From Bradyrhizobium hereditatis (GTDB lineage: Bacteria > Pseudomonadota > Alphaproteobacteria > Rhizobiales > Xanthobacteraceae): DNA of 64,000 nucleotides. The notes beneath the pieces are model-generated. The model was not told the origin of the DNA, ran no database searches, and worked only from the letters and a program-made list of their open reading frames with translations. The stretch spans positions 186,001-250,000 of the forward strand of contig NZ_JAGKJK010000004.1 of NCBI RefSeq assembly GCF_020329435.1, read 5' to 3'. The position numbers were made by a program, and so were the translations under genes. This document shows, one piece after another, positions 37,150 through 46,636 of this stretch; position 1 is the first letter of the stretch; every line of letters begins with the position of its first letter.

Positions 37150-37268
37150 TGCGAGTCCTTTCAGTTTCAACCGTATCGCGCCCCAGCCGCTTCTGTCGAA
37201 ATAGGCAGGCCTGGTGCTCCAGCCTAGATGTCCTTTGCCTGCGGTCAAATGCGCCGATCCTGCAGCGA

Positions 37269-37976
37269 TCAGATCGCCCCGAGCCGACGCGACATAGAAA
37301 GAATCGCGTCCGCCATCTCTGCCGGACGAAGCGTCGGATGGAGATGCGTGCCTTGCAGCCTCGTCAGCGGCCAGCCGCGTCGTCGCGCTTCCACGGCTGC
37401 ATGATCATAAATGATCGAGGTCTGGATGAGACCGGCCGGGACGTGATCCCAGCTTACGAGTTCGATCGTGTCGTCGAACCAATCGACGTGCATTTTCGGC
37501 AATCCATTTTCGAACTGCGCGAAAGCCACAGGATCGCGGGCCAGAATGTCAAGGCCGACGAGAGAAGCGCGCTGCGGATCGCCGGAGAACCATTTCGACC
37601 AGACCGGAAGACTTCCGTCGGCTTGGACAAGGCTTCCGATGTGATCGCGAAGCGCGGGCCTGACGGGTGACGCCTCGCCTTGCGATGGAGGAACTTCGCC
37701 ATCCACGATGATGACGGCAGACGCGGGTAGTTTGATCGCGAGATCAGCAGCCAACACGCTTGCCGAACTATGCCCCACAACAACCATTCGACTGGTGGGC
37801 GCGATGTGGTCGAGAAGACTTCGAGTCCATGCGCGCCAGGCCGGCGGCGAGGCGTGATGGGCCAAGATGTCAGGTACCTGGACACGGTATCCGGCTTCGC
37901 GCAGATGCTTGGCCGTTGGCTCCCAGCTTGATGCGCGGACCAGCGGTCCTGCGACAAGGACGAAATCTGGCGACAT
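37269..37976 (-). CDS. Alpha/beta hydrolase
   Basis: A 235-aa alpha/beta-hydrolase fold protein. The nucleophile elbow is GHSSAS (Ser, residue ~69-71). The N-terminal strand FVLVAGPLVRASSWEPTA lacks the usual HG oxyanion motif. A late His is in LQGTHLHPTLRP. It may be an esterase or lipase-like enzyme; the substrate is unknown. It lies between a VOC and a RibD-like gene on the same strand, a loose group of small single-domain enzymes. Confidence 0.8.
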   Translation of the reverse strand: MSPDFVLVAGPLVRASSWEPTAKHLREAGYRVQVPDILAHHASPPAWRAWTRSLLDHIAPTSRMVVVGHSSASVLAADLAIKLPASAVIIVDGEVPPSQGEASPVRPALRDHIGSLVQADGSLPVWSKWFSGDPQRASLVGLDILARDPVAFAQFENGLPKMHVDWFDDTIELVSWDHVPAGLIQTSIIYDHAAVEARRRGWPLTRLQGTHLHPTLRPAEMADAILSMSRRLGAI

Positions 37977-38008
37977 CAGCGGTGACTTCCATCCAGCGAG
38001 TTGCGAGA

Positions 38009-38539
<531 letters not shown>

Positions 38540-38762
38540 ACCACTTCCTTCTCACGCGGCACATCTGCGCGGTTCTGCTTGCGTTGTGCAAGCGGTTGTA
38601 AAGCTAGATCGACTGATTTTATTTCGCAATTGGTTTTTGGAGTGTGCATGAACGCAACGCAGCGGCGGTTGCCGAGGGTACGCGCCAACATTCGGTTGAG
38701 GCAATCAAATGACCATATGCCATAAATGGGAACCTCGCTTTCGAATAACCATCGAGGATGCA

Positions 38763-39051
38763 ATGCCCACCAGAAATGTCGTGCTGACGGAGCGTCAGGA
38801 AGAGCTCCTTGAGGCACGCGTCAAGTCTGGCCGCTACCAGAATGCCAGCGAAGTGTCGCGCGATGGATTGCGGCTCGTGGAGCAACGCGAGGCGGAGGAT
38901 GCAAGCAAGCTGAAGGCCCTGCGGACAGCGGCTCGCGCCGGTGTCGGGGGCATTGGATCGAGGAGACTTCAAAGCATTCGCAGACATCGAAGAGCTGCAA
39001 ACCTGTTTGAATGACCTCTCGGAGAAGATCATCTCCCGAACCGCCAAATAG
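38763..39051 (+). pseudogene. ParD-type antitoxin, one frameshift
   Basis: The N-terminal ribbon-helix-helix is intact: MPTRNVVLTERQEELLEARV then SGRYQNASEVSRDGLRL. After ARAGVG the frame breaks at a run of five G (38946-38950). Removing one G restores a ParD tail ALDRGDFKAFADIEELQTCL ending at TAG 39051, eight bases before the parE start. As written, the product is 83 aa with an unrelated tail. The tail normally neutralises ParE, so the frameshift matters functionally, or is a base-call error. Confidence 0.78.
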
Positions 39052-39058
39052 AGCCGTC

Positions 39059-39415
39059 ATGGCGGAGCGGAGATGGCGCGTTCGTCTCGGCGCTGCCGCG
39101 GAAGTCGACTTTGCCAACATCCTCAAATGGACCATCGAGAATTTTGGCGCGCGACAATCTCGCGTCTATCGGGACACCCTTGTTCAGGCGATTGGCGAGC
39201 TTGCCGACGGTCCCGATGTTGTGGGCTCCAGGGCCCGGGACGAGATCATGGCAGGCCGTCGCACGCTCCACGTTGCGCGGCGCGGCCGTCGCGGAAATTA
39301 TTTCCTAATGTACCGGACCGCGCCGAACAGCACGATCGAAATCGTGCGCATCCTCCACGACAGAATGGACCTTCAACGCCACGTCCCATCCGCCTCCGAC
39401 AAGAGCATCGAATAG
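39059..39415 (+). CDS. ParE/RelE-family toxin
   Basis: A 118-aa toxin of the ParE fold: MAERRWRVRLGAAAEVDFAN, DTLVQAIGELADGPDVVGSR, HVARRGRRGNYFLMYR and IEIVRILHDRMDLQRHV match the family. ParE toxins poison DNA gyrase, while RelE relatives cleave mRNA. ATG 39059 follows the restored parD stop by seven bases. The reading frame is intact although the antitoxin frame is not, a dangerous combination if real. It is immediately left of the tRNA-Arg fragment that marks an integrated element. Confidence 0.87.
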   Translation: MAERRWRVRLGAAAEVDFANILKWTIENFGARQSRVYRDTLVQAIGELADGPDVVGSRARDEIMAGRRTLHVARRGRRGNYFLMYRTAPNSTIEIVRILHDRMDLQRHVPSASDKSIE

Positions 39416-39486
39416 AGCTGTAACATCGCAGGGAGCGTCGGGCGCGCCTCTGGATGCGCCAGCGTGCTGCGGCGTAGAATTGCAAG

Positions 39487-39531
39487 TGGCGCGCCCGAAA
39501 GGATTCGAACCTCTGACCCCCAGATTCGTAG
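39487..39531 (-). other. tRNA-Arg(ACG) 3' fragment, probable attachment site
   Basis: On the minus strand this reads as the 3' part of a tRNA: anticodon loop with ACG (complement at 39527-39529), T-arm GGTTCGAATCC and acceptor end GGGCGCGCCA. The 5' half is absent; to the right the sequence continues as unrelated DNA toward the integrase gene at 39710. This is the usual arrangement when a P4-type integrase inserts at a tRNA 3' end, so it is probably the left attachment site. Assignment to tRNA-Arg(ACG) uses recall of the typical alphaproteobacterial sequence. Confidence 0.7.
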
Positions 39532-39709
39532 TTTTGGCCATGCGCCAAATCCTGGTTAAGGGTCATTAAGCAAGAACCGGCGGGCGGGAGCTAAGCGTAA
39601 GATTTGACTGCGTAAATTAACCTCGCTTAGTCAAAACCGGCGTAGACCTCCAGACTAAAATGCGCGGCACTTGGCCTCTTTCTACGTGCAAAACCGTGCA
39701 GGAGGATCC

Positions 39710-40966
39710 ATGCCGTCCACCCAAGCCACCCGCATTCTTTTGACTGACAAGGCCGTCAAGGGCCTGCCATTCGCCCCGGCCAAGCCGCAAATCATCCGCG
39801 ACAGCAAAATTGCCGGCTTTCATCTCTGGGTCGGCAAGTCCACCAAGACCTACCGCTTTCAGTACGAAACCCCCAGGGTTGACGGCCAGCGTGGCTCCAC
39901 CAAGGTGGAATGGCTCGGCGAACACCCGCACGCCAGCGCCGACGAGGCGCGGGCCAAGGCCCTCGAAATCGTGGCGCTCCGCGCCCGCGGCGAGCCGATC
40001 CCACGCGGTTTTGCCACCGTCCCGGACGCTACCCCAGCCCTCACCTTCAAGGCCGCCTGGGACGCCTATAAGGCTGCTCTCGAGAAGCAAGACCGGAGCA
40101 TCCGCACCATTGCCGATTACCAGGACAAGTTCGACCGCCACCTGAAAGACTGGCACGACAAGCCGCTTGCCAGCATCAAGCGCGAGGATGTCGTCCAGGA
40201 GCATGCCGCGATCACCGAGCGGGCCCGAAAAGCCCGCGCCGGCCAGAAGTACGCAAGCGGCAAGTACGCCGCCAACGGCACCCTCCGCTTTGCCCGCGCC
40301 GTCTGGAACTACGTCAAGGACGAACTCGAGACGCCGGGCCTTCCGGAGCGCAATCCATTCCGGTCAGGAAAGCTGTTCCACAAGGAGAAGGCCCGTAGCA
40401 CCGGTATGGGTGTTGCCGAGCTGCCGGCGTGGTGGGAACAGCTTGAGGCGCTGGCCAATCCCATTCGCCGCGAGCTTCATCTGTTTATGCTCCTCTCTGG
40501 TTTGCGTCGCACCGACGTTTTAACCGCCCGCTGGGCAAACTTCGACGCCGCCCGTCCCTCGCTGCGCCTGCCATCCCCAAAAGGCGGCGAGGAGAGAGCG
40601 TTCGAGCTGCCGCTATCGACAGCAATGCTAGGCTGCTTGGAGCGGGTCAAAGTAGTCGGCCAGACCTACTACCCCGAGGAGAGTAGGATCTGGATCTTCC
40701 CGGCGACTGGAGGTCACGTCGCTGAAGTCAAGGAAGAGGGCCGGCAGAAGCTGTCGCATACAGGACATGCGCTGCGGCACTCATTTCGGACGCTTGCAGC
40801 AGCTGCCGGTGTCGATCGCCTTCGTCTGAAGATCCTGATGAATCATGCCATCGATGACGATGTCACCGACGCTTATGCAAACGTGCCTGCGCTGTTTGCG
40901 TCCTTGCGTGACGCTCAGGAGCAGATCTCTGCTTTCATAACGAAGAACATGGTAACTACCCAATGA
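39710..40966 (+). CDS. Tyrosine-type site-specific integrase (P4-like)
   Basis: A 418-aa integrase with an N-terminal DUF4102-like arm (ILLTDKAVKGLPFAPAKPQI), a core-binding helical domain, and the catalytic domain. Catalytic residues are visible: Arg in LSGLRRTDVLTARW, His-xx-Arg in HALRHSFRTLAA, His in LMNHAIDDDVTDAY, and the Tyr in the same segment. AGGAGG lies four bases before ATG 39710. It sits 180 bp from the tRNA-Arg fragment and would catalyse insertion and excision of the element. The next gene overlaps its stop codon (ATGA). Confidence 0.92.
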   Translation: MPSTQATRILLTDKAVKGLPFAPAKPQIIRDSKIAGFHLWVGKSTKTYRFQYETPRVDGQRGSTKVEWLGEHPHASADEARAKALEIVALRARGEPIPRGFATVPDATPALTFKAAWDAYKAALEKQDRSIRTIADYQDKFDRHLKDWHDKPLASIKREDVVQEHAAITERARKARAGQKYASGKYAANGTLRFARAVWNYVKDELETPGLPERNPFRSGKLFHKEKARSTGMGVAELPAWWEQLEALANPIRRELHLFMLLSGLRRTDVLTARWANFDAARPSLRLPSPKGGEERAFELPLSTAMLGCLERVKVVGQTYYPEESRIWIFPATGGHVAEVKEEGRQKLSHTGHALRHSFRTLAAAAGVDRLRLKILMNHAIDDDVTDAYANVPALFASLRDAQEQISAFITKNMVTTQ

Positions 40967-41508
40967 GCTCCCTGGATGCATCGAAGGCACAAATTTCGCA
41001 TAAGCAGACTCCGGTTGTGAAAGACGGTCGCTTGAATCTCGAATCGTTTCTCGTCGTGCAGTCGCGACAAAACCGCAGCTGCTCTAAACTTCTCGACGCG
41101 ATTGATGAACTCGATCGGCGGTTAGCGGCCGGGATTGGTCATCGACGCACGCAGCTCCAGGCACGAAGCGAAGCCGCGCAAGAATTTGCAAAGGTTCTTG
41201 ACGCCAACCCATCGCCTCTTCGGGAAATCTGCTTCGCTACGGATGATGGGAGATACGTTTTCATTGTTTTCGAAGTTAAAGGAAATCCGTCTCATACCTC
41301 GCTGAAACAAGCTGAGGAATGGATGGCTGCACGCGGCCAGACCTGGACGAAGAACAGCAAGAGGCTGCGAGCTGAGGTGCTGAAGGCTCTTCGGAACGGC
41401 GATGAACTTCCCTCTGGTCATTTCGGATTTCGGGTGGAGCGAACGATCCGGATCGTCGACGAGCTGACCGAAGGGTTTCACGCCGAACTGCCCAACTCCT
41501 TCCGGTAA
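40963..41508 (+). CDS. Unknown protein of the integrated element
   Basis: A 181-aa soluble protein that I do not recognise. It is mixed alpha/beta and basic, with a helical N-terminal half (SRQNRSCSKLLDAIDELDRR) and FATDDGRYVFIVFEVKGNPS in the middle. It overlaps the integrase stop codon by four bases, so it is translationally coupled. A recombination directionality or regulatory role is possible, but nothing in the sequence proves it. Confidence 0.6.
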   Translation: MSSLDASKAQISHKQTPVVKDGRLNLESFLVVQSRQNRSCSKLLDAIDELDRRLAAGIGHRRTQLQARSEAAQEFAKVLDANPSPLREICFATDDGRYVFIVFEVKGNPSHTSLKQAEEWMAARGQTWTKNSKRLRAEVLKALRNGDELPSGHFGFRVERTIRIVDELTEGFHAELPNSFR

Positions 41509-41809
41509 ATTAACGATACCCAGATTTTCCCATTGATGGATCCCGGGAAAGAAGTTACTCCGTTAGCTGACCACATCCTAATGGCCAGTGGTCAACATAT
41601 CGGAAGCAATTGCACCGTGACGTAAAGCTACCGGAGCCATTGAGCTCCTAGTACGCTGAAGAACATCGGAATAGCAGAGGCCATCAAGCGATCCGACGAA
41701 TGCAACCCATCTCGAATGGGAGCGCTCGTCGCTGTCGCTGTTTCATCAGTTCCCAATCATTTAGACAACGCAGGCGCATCCCATTCGGTTAACACCGAAG
41801 GAACTGCGC
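41509..41809. other. Intergenic region of the element with a 7-bp inverted repeat
   Basis: A 301-bp gene-free region. TGACCAC (41568-41574) and GTGGTCA (41588-41594) form an exact inverted repeat around a 13-bp centre, possibly an operator for the HTH protein encoded downstream or part of a replication/control region. No other repeats of this sequence were seen. Confidence 0.35.
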
Positions 41810-42139
41810 ATGTCGAAGTTCAAAACTAGTCTCCCGCTTCCGGCCTTTGATGGGCAGGAACAGGTCGAGGCTCTTGCTCGCACAATAGCGAAGGCCGTTG
41901 TCGATCAGCTCGGCGCCGACGCGGTCAATTCGCCTTTCATTCGAAGCAGCGAGTGCGCCCAGATCCTGGGCGTGACCCCTCAACATTTGTGCGGAATGCG
42001 CGCGCGAGGCCAAGGACCGCCTTGGTCGGGCGAGGGCAAGTGGGTCCGCTATGAGCGTCAAGTCGTCGTCGAATGGATCCGCAATCTGCCCACAGAAACC
42101 AGCGCCCGTCACGCAAACGAGACATCCGCGGCTGTCTGA
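41810..42139 (+). CDS. Helix-turn-helix DNA-binding protein (AlpA/excisionase-like)
   Basis: A 109-aa protein with an AlpA/HTH_17-like C-terminal half: FIRSSECAQILGVTPQHLCG then WVRYERQVVVEWI, the usual helix-turn-helix plus wing ending in a Trp-Ile. Such small proteins act as excisionases or transcription switches of P4-like elements. GAAGGAA lies seven bases before ATG. A 301-bp region upstream with an inverted repeat could be its operator. Confidence 0.75.
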   Translation: MSKFKTSLPLPAFDGQEQVEALARTIAKAVVDQLGADAVNSPFIRSSECAQILGVTPQHLCGMRARGQGPPWSGEGKWVRYERQVVVEWIRNLPTETSARHANETSAAV

Positions 42140-42178
42140 AATCGTCAATCACTCTTATCATTTGGAATGGGAACTCTC

Positions 42179-42625
42179 ATGACAACTAAATCCAAGAGAT
42201 CCACCACGAAGCCCTGGCCCCAATTTCGATCGCCTAAGGCTTGCAGCATCAAATGCACTCTGCTCGATCCCAGTAGAGCGGAAGTAATGCTCAACATGCT
42301 TGTGCTTCCGGACATCCTTCAGGGGAAAGAAAAAGTGTCGTTCATCAAGGCACTTCACGACGCAACCGAGGGCAATCCGGAAGCGCTTAGCTTACTTTTG
42401 AGCGCAGTACAGAGCTGGAGTTACATCACGCCGGCTGACATAGCGCAGTTCAGAACCATCTGGGAGGCAGCGAAGCTTCGGCCACCAAAGCCCAATGCAT
42501 TAGTCCTGCTCCGCAGGGTCTGCAAACGACAGGGCTTCATGCCACCATCGATGATTGAAGCGTTATTCGACGATGCGTCGTTTGACTTCGCCGCCTACCT
42601 GAGGTGGCACAACAGCGCCCGTTGA
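42179..42625 (+). CDS. Unknown protein of the integrated element
   Basis: A 148-aa protein with a Lys/Arg/Thr-rich N-terminus (MTTKSKRSTTKPWPQF) and a helical body (KVSFIKALHDATEGNPEALS, IWEAAKLRPPKPNALVLLRR). No known domain is recognised. It lies between the HTH gene and the replicative helicase gene with 39 and 248 bp gaps, in AT-richer DNA than the surrounding chromosome. Start chosen at ATG 42179 with GGGAA upstream. Confidence 0.55.
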   Translation: MTTKSKRSTTKPWPQFRSPKACSIKCTLLDPSRAEVMLNMLVLPDILQGKEKVSFIKALHDATEGNPEALSLLLSAVQSWSYITPADIAQFRTIWEAAKLRPPKPNALVLLRRVCKRQGFMPPSMIEALFDDASFDFAAYLRWHNSAR

Positions 42626-42873
42626 GTTCATCGAAGCAACGTCTATGTCCCATGAATTTCAGTGGTGCTAACATCATCATGGCCGTGAGAATTACGGCCA
42701 TGACAATGCACGTCGAGCGAAACTTCTTCCATATGATGCCCGTATCGACGCTCAAGGCAACTTTCTACTAATGATTGCTTTATGGTTTTGATGGCAATCT
42801 TGTTAACCGGTACGTCTAACGTCAATGCTGCCCCCCTATCATTTGAACTAATCAACTTGCCATTGGCGAGACG

Positions 42874-44379
42874 ATGAACCGCCATACCCGCCTCTACTCT
42901 GCTTCGCCCGACAAGCTTGTTCCTAGCCCAGATGAATGGCTTGAAGGCACAGAAATAAGCAAATCATGGATGCAGCCTTGGCCTAGGCGAATCGCCTACG
43001 AACATAAGCATGGTGCCAAATGCGCAGAGCTGTTCCTCAAATACAGGCATCCTCGGAGGATTATCGCATCCCAAGGCATACTGTATTCTCTTCATGAAGA
43101 TGGTTTGTGGAGAGAGCTGCCTGAAGCACAACTGGAATCGGAAATCGCCAGCACCGACTTCGCCACCTTCCTGGACGTTCAGCACGTCAAAAAGATGGTT
43201 CAATCCATACATCAAAGGTGCTCAACAAATATAGCTCCGTTTGAGTGGCTAGACACTCGTCCAGGCGATCCAAGTCCGGCAAATCTCATGCTGTTTCGCA
43301 ATGGGCGGTACGATGTCAAACGAAACATTCTTACACCACACGACGGACGGTATTTTGCGACTGAAACGCCGAGCTATGATTACCGCCCCGACGCGAGCTG
43401 TCCTCTCTGGGCAAAAGCTTTGGATCAATGGCTCGACCCGTCCGATCAGGACACGCTGCACGAGTTCATGGGCTATCTCCTGACGGCTGATACGAGCCTT
43501 CAGAAGATGCTCGTGATGCTTGGACCACCTAGAAGCGGAAAATCCACAGTGATGACTGTGCTGGAGTTGCTTTGTGGTCCCGTGCACGTCTTATCCCGGA
43601 CCATAGATGAGCTTTGCGGCTCATTCGGTCTCCAGGGCTCACAAGGCAAGCGTCTAATGACGATACCGGATGCACATGATGCAGACTCAAAAAACCATCA
43701 CATAGCATTGAACAGACTGAAGAGTATCACTGGTAAGGACACGATTAGCATCAATAAGAAATACGGAGACATTGAGAACGTGCGGCTTGCGACCCGTATT
43801 GTTATGGCAGCAAATCGCCATCCAAAGTTTCTCGACGACAGCGGCGCCCTTGCTGCTCGCGAAGTAATACTAACTTTTCAGAAGAGTTTCCTTGGCAACG
43901 AGGACGAACAACTCGGCGCCAAACTGGCTCGACAGCTGAGTGGCATCGCAAACTTGGCAATCAAGGGCCTATCGCGACTGCGAGCGAACGGCAACAAATT
44001 CACACGAGGCGCATCTTCGAAGCGCGCGGCGGTACAGGCTCGCAAAGATCAAAGTCCCGCCTTCGAATTTGCCACCACATGTCTGAATGTCACGCGCAAA
44101 CGGAAGGATTTCGTTACTGATCGGATGTTGACTGAAGCATATGACGGTTGGTGCTGGATCAATGGTGTCAAGGGATCGGCGAAGAGAAGCATATCGCAGC
44201 TAAAAGGCGACCTGGAAACTGCATTTGCGCCAGCCGTTACCAGAACCCAGCGGAGGGTCCGCGCGAATGGTCATGAATCCGTGTCACAACCTCAACACGG
44301 GCTTTCTGGCATCGCTTGGACCTACGACCCTCATCGCAAAAAGCAATTTCGGTTACCTAATACCGGCTCTGACAAATGA
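42874..44379 (+). CDS. D5/P4-type primase-helicase (SF3 helicase)
   Basis: A 501-aa replication protein. A D5_N-like region lies about residues 150-200 (FMGYLLTADTSLQKM), followed by a superfamily 3 helicase with Walker A GPPRSGKST and Walker B-like RLMTIPDAHD. Conserved motifs continue as KSITGKDTISINKKYGD and RIVMAANRHP (sensor). There is no recognisable N-terminal primase active site, so primase activity is not claimed. Such proteins drive autonomous replication of phage-plasmid or satellite-type elements. It suggests the element could replicate after excision. Confidence 0.87.
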   Translation: MNRHTRLYSASPDKLVPSPDEWLEGTEISKSWMQPWPRRIAYEHKHGAKCAELFLKYRHPRRIIASQGILYSLHEDGLWRELPEAQLESEIASTDFATFLDVQHVKKMVQSIHQRCSTNIAPFEWLDTRPGDPSPANLMLFRNGRYDVKRNILTPHDGRYFATETPSYDYRPDASCPLWAKALDQWLDPSDQDTLHEFMGYLLTADTSLQKMLVMLGPPRSGKSTVMTVLELLCGPVHVLSRTIDELCGSFGLQGSQGKRLMTIPDAHDADSKNHHIALNRLKSITGKDTISINKKYGDIENVRLATRIVMAANRHPKFLDDSGALAAREVILTFQKSFLGNEDEQLGAKLARQLSGIANLAIKGLSRLRANGNKFTRGASSKRAAVQARKDQSPAFEFATTCLNVTRKRKDFVTDRMLTEAYDGWCWINGVKGSAKRSISQLKGDLETAFAPAVTRTQRRVRANGHESVSQPQHGLSGIAWTYDPHRKKQFRLPNTGSDK

Positions 44380-44977
44380 CGGCGGCGAGCGTCACAAGAT
44401 GTTTGCCCAAAACTTATGGGATGTGACACGCTATGGAACTTTTAAAGATCCATGTGACAGTTACGATCCATCATCCGAACTCTTTCCATGGAGATCAATG
44501 AGTTAGGCGGACTTTCTTTCTGCAATCGACACTCACCAATCTCTCTTGATTGTTGGAAAGGCGGAAGGAAAAAGGACAACGCTCCATAGACAAGAGAAAT
44601 TTTTCGTGGGTCCTTCCAATAACACAAACTCTTTGGGGGCAGAAACGGAGCGCGCCCCCTCTTCCGATGGGTGAGAAAAATATTTCCCTTAGGAAATAGG
44701 TAAGCGACCCGCATTGCGATGTCGCGCGTCCTCACGTGCGGACCCGCGGCGCCTGGAGCGTTCTTCTGTTTCACCCTCAGAGCTTAACTCTCTCAAGGTT
44801 GGGCCCAGCACCGAATATGATTGGATTCTACCGCGATTGGGTCAACAGTCTTGCGGTGGGGGAGCGCCGGGGGATGTCAAAATGGAATCGCGCTGTTTGC
44901 CTTCTGAGCGGCTCGGCGGCCGTGCCAATTAAGTAGTCCAATAGAGCTGTTGTTTGCCGGGCCACGTCCACTGACCC
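44380..44977. other. Gene-poor region at the probable right side of the element
   Basis: No convincing gene in ~600 bp. GC content drops compared with the chromosome up to about 44.7 kb and then rises again, so the element may end here, but no copy of the tRNA-Arg core was found. A GGGGGC/GCCCCC stem (44635-44640 with 44654-44659) lacks a following T-tract. A 35-codon open frame at 44399-44506 is too weak to call. Confidence 0.35.
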
Positions 44978-45025
44978 CCCATTGAACGGACCTCAATGAG
45001 GCGTGCCGCCACTTCGCTGAAGGGC
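44978..45025. repeat. 48-bp dispersed repeat, copy A
   Basis: This stretch (beginning CCCATTGAACGGACCTCAAT and ending CTGAAGGGC) recurs at 57549-57596 with only three visible differences. Both copies lie next to the ends of genes in the repeat-rich right part. A partial trace (CTGAAGGGCCAACTCCGGAC) is present near 48735. It is non-coding and of unknown function, probably a family of dispersed Bradyrhizobium-type intergenic repeats. Confidence 0.7.
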
Positions 45026-45054
45026 TGAAGGGCCAACAGGCGACGCTAGGTTGG

Positions 45055-46425
45055 CTACGACGGCGCCACGACGCCCGCGCGCTGCTCCGGGAGCGCACCG
45101 CCCTTCAGGGGAAGCGGCTGGTCGCCAAGTAGCACCTTGACCACCACGTCACGCGCATTGCCGGGATCAAGCGAGTGCTTTGCGATCAGGTCACCACAAT
45201 CAGCGACGATCCGGTCGGCGTCCTGCATGATCTTGAGCTCCTTGTAGCGATCGTGCCGATGCAGCCCCATGCTTTCACCAACCACTTCAAGGATATTGAT
45301 GATGCGGAACGGCCAATCGCGCTCGTGCGCGCACAGTTCGCGATGATCGGAATGATAAACCGCAACCAGCGCATCAACACCCGCGTCACGCGCAGCCTCA
45401 AGTTCCCTGAGCTGCAATTCGCGCTTGAATTTTGGAAGTACGCCAACATTCACGCTCTGCAGACCTACCGCCGGCTGGTTCAGTTCGACAAGTTCAACGC
45501 CGGGGACCATCTTCAGGATTTCAGTGGCGGCTTCCACAACGCCGACTACGCCAGGATGCTTGTGCAGCGCGACACGCATCTCGACCCTGCTCTGCAGGTA
45601 CGGCTTTAGCTGCGCCAGCCGGTCGCCGAGAAACCGCATGAACGGGTTCATCGCGAACGGGCGAGAGCCACGCTGTCGCTCCACCGTCGGCAGCATGGTT
45701 TCCGTGTACTGGACGTAGCAGCTCGGGCACCAAGAGATCACCTGTCCCGACCTGGAGTGCGACAGCTTCTCCATGGTGTTCGAGCCCATGCGACCGGCCA
45801 TCTCGGCGTCGCCGGACTTGAGTTGCGAGATACCGCAACAATGGCTGGGGCCGCCCATGACCCGGTAACTGACGCCGAGCACATCCATGATATCGAGAGC
45901 AAGCAAGGCAATGTGCGGCGTCTTCAGGACATTGCAGCCGGTGTAAAACACGAAGTCCGGCATCTCGACGGACGTGGACACTGACGCCGACTTTTGACCC
46001 AGTCGATCCATGACCTCCGCATCCAGCTGCAACTGCGACAGCACCGTCACGCTGCGACTGACCTCGCGGTATATCTCCACGCCTTTCCGGCGTCGTTCAG
46101 CAAGTTCTTTATCGGACTTCGCGATGCCGAGGCGCGCCATAGCAAGCAGGAAGCGTGGATTGACGCCGTAGTCGCACGCCTTGATACATTCTCCGCTGAG
46201 CATGCAAGAGGCCGCCCATTTGCGAGACGCCTCCGGACCGTTACCGGTGCGGACGAGATCGAGGATACCGCTGATGACGTCTTCGGACTTGGTATCCGAG
46301 ATGCCGGCGGGCACTACGCCTGGACAAACCTCAACGCACTTGCCGCATCGCGTGCAAGCGTCAAGCATGTCCTGGACGCGTTCGCCCAGAGCCGTCTCGA
46401 AGGATATCTTGTCCACTAGGGGCAT
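45055..46425 (-). CDS. Fe-S/CCG-domain protein, diverged paralogue
   Basis: A 456-aa relative of the Fe-S protein at 7884-9215. The first ferredoxin motif is complete (CTRCGKCVEVCP). The second reads CMLSGECIKACD, with Ser in place of one Cys. The first CCG domain is complete (YTGCNVLKTPH...GGPSHCCG, CPSCYVQ). In the second CCG domain the Cys positions are lost (HKHPGVVGVVEAATEI, YHSDHREL). It probably keeps electron-transfer capacity through fewer clusters. It has no RidA or Crp neighbour, and appears monocistronic. Confidence 0.82.
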   Translation of the reverse strand: MPLVDKISFETALGERVQDMLDACTRCGKCVEVCPGVVPAGISDTKSEDVISGILDLVRTGNGPEASRKWAASCMLSGECIKACDYGVNPRFLLAMARLGIAKSDKELAERRRKGVEIYREVSRSVTVLSQLQLDAEVMDRLGQKSASVSTSVEMPDFVFYTGCNVLKTPHIALLALDIMDVLGVSYRVMGGPSHCCGISQLKSGDAEMAGRMGSNTMEKLSHSRSGQVISWCPSCYVQYTETMLPTVERQRGSRPFAMNPFMRFLGDRLAQLKPYLQSRVEMRVALHKHPGVVGVVEAATEILKMVPGVELVELNQPAVGLQSVNVGVLPKFKRELQLRELEAARDAGVDALVAVYHSDHRELCAHERDWPFRIINILEVVGESMGLHRHDRYKELKIMQDADRIVADCGDLIAKHSLDPGNARDVVVKVLLGDQPLPLKGGALPEQRAGVVAPS

Positions 46426-46636
46426 CGCAGGCTCCGAGTCTGCTGACGGATTGGCCGCTCGCGCGCAGTAGTCGCCTCGAAAGCTAACCTACCAGTCGGC
46501 AATTTTTGAAGGCCGAGTCTTCCGTCCGCCTTGGGTCACTCGCGCTATTTTTGACCCTTTCGCCGGGTGTTTGCTTGCCTCCTGACAGCGGCGGAATTGC
46601 AGACATTTCCCAAGCACTGCTTGGGGCCAATGGCGG

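Noticed and set aside
39487..39531. Functional tRNA-Arg gene
   Set aside because: The 5' half (D-arm and acceptor strand) is missing; it is a 3' fragment.
44635..44659. Rho-independent terminator after the helicase gene
   Set aside because: A GC stem is present but no run of T follows on either side in the right position.
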